The notes under the pieces were generated by a model. That model worked only from the letters and a program-made list of their open reading frames with translations, was not told the origin of the DNA and made no database searches. Position numbers and translations under genes: made by a program. Shown one piece after another: positions 6,135-6,366 of a stretch of 6,366 bases of DNA (within the stretch, counting starts at the first letter, position 1; every line of letters starts with the position of its first letter). The stretch is from an uncultured bacterium (GTDB lineage: Bacteria; Bacillota; Clostridia; Lachnospirales; Lachnospiraceae): positions 1 to 6,366 of the forward strand of contig CAMNLO010000096.1 in assembly GCA_946543095.1 (NCBI GenBank), written 5' to 3'.

Positions 6135-6366
6135 CTATTTATTCTCTGATAGTTCTTCCCAAGTGGAATACAGCTCATCCAGCCGCGCGGTGAGCTCGTC
6201 CTTCTCCTTTTGGAGGGCGCCCAGCCGGGCGGGATCGGTGCAGACCTCGGGCAGGGCCATTTCGGTGTCGATCTCGGAAATGCGGGATTCAGCTGATTCG
6301 ATCTCCTGCTCGCAGGTGTCAATTTGTTTCTGAAGCTTGCGGAGGCGTGCGTCCTCCGCTTTTTTA
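6135..6366 (-). CDS. ABC-F-type ATPase, C-terminal coiled-coil end only
   Basis: Only the last 76 codons are inside the window; the gene continues beyond base 6366 and its stop (TAG on the minus strand) is at 6135-6137. The visible residues are highly charged and helical: EDARLRKLQKQIDTCEQEIE, then a break at ALPEVCTDPARLG, then a second helix ending LDELYSTWEELSENK. Two antiparallel helices ending in a Tyr-x-x-Trp-Glu-x-Leu pattern are characteristic of the C-terminal domain (ABC_tran_CTD) of Uup-like ABC-F ATPases, which act on ribosomes. The nucleotide-binding domains are not visible, so the subfamily (housekeeping Uup-like or antibiotic-protection type) cannot be decided. It is convergent with icd. 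Confidence 0.75.
   Translation of the reverse strand, partial: KKAEDARLRKLQKQIDTCEQEIESAESRISEIDTEMALPEVCTDPARLGALQKEKDELTARLDELYSTWEELSENK

Noticed and set aside
6034..6266. 12-nt direct repeat GGCCATTTCGGT at 6034-6045 and 6255-6266
   Set aside because: One copy is inside the palindrome and the other inside the ABC-F coding region. A 12-nt match in a window of this size is expected about once by chance.
6098..6322. 74-codon minus-strand frame near the right end
   Set aside because: The neighbouring minus-strand frame ending at 6135 gives a clear ABC-F coiled coil; this one is Pro/Arg-rich out-of-frame sequence.

Overview
The window looks like chromosomal DNA from a low-oxygen, Gram-positive Firmicute, most likely a Lachnospiraceae-type Clostridium. 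The reasons are two cell-surface proteins ending in Pro-X-Thr-Gly-Asp sorting signals, purine-rich AGGAG-type ribosome sites, a BspA-type leucine-rich-repeat surface protein, InlB-type repeats, and a eukaryote-like (type II) NADP isocitrate dehydrogenase. The genus cannot be fixed from the sequence alone.

Layout: (1) nt 1-1065, the 3' part of a gene for a wall-anchored surface protein with one complete InlB/Flg_new-type repeat, a 12-glycine run, a Ser-rich linker and an NPKTGD sorting signal. (2) nt 1065-3881, overlapping it by one base (TGATG), a secreted 938-residue protein with two blocks of about eight BspA-type LRRs, a 175-residue spacer between them, and a TPDTGD sorting signal. The two proteins share a ~100-residue domain just before their anchors, so they appear to be related surface products made together. 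(3) nt 3898-4599, only 16 nt downstream, a GntR/FadR-family (FCD) regulator. (4) nt 4600-4707, a short gap with a strong hairpin followed by a T-run, overlapped by a possible 18-codon leader ORF. (5) nt 4708-5904, NADP-dependent isocitrate dehydrogenase (icd). (6) nt 5905-6134, a 230-nt gap between convergent genes, almost filled by two nested-stem palindromes, the larger one 150 nt long. (7) nt 6135-6366, minus strand, the C-terminal coiled coil of an ABC-F-type ATPase, cut by the window edge.

How they work together: the two surface genes and the regulator are close enough to be one transcript. The regulator's ligand class (small carboxylic acids, from family knowledge) and its place before icd suggest that it could control icd or the operon itself, but nothing in the sequence proves this. 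The isocitrate dehydrogenase would supply 2-oxoglutarate for glutamate synthesis plus NADPH. I see no clear new defence, mobile or biosynthetic system. The parts most worth checking are the 150-nt palindrome, the hairpin/leader ORF before icd, and the unnamed pre-anchor domain shared by the two surface proteins.
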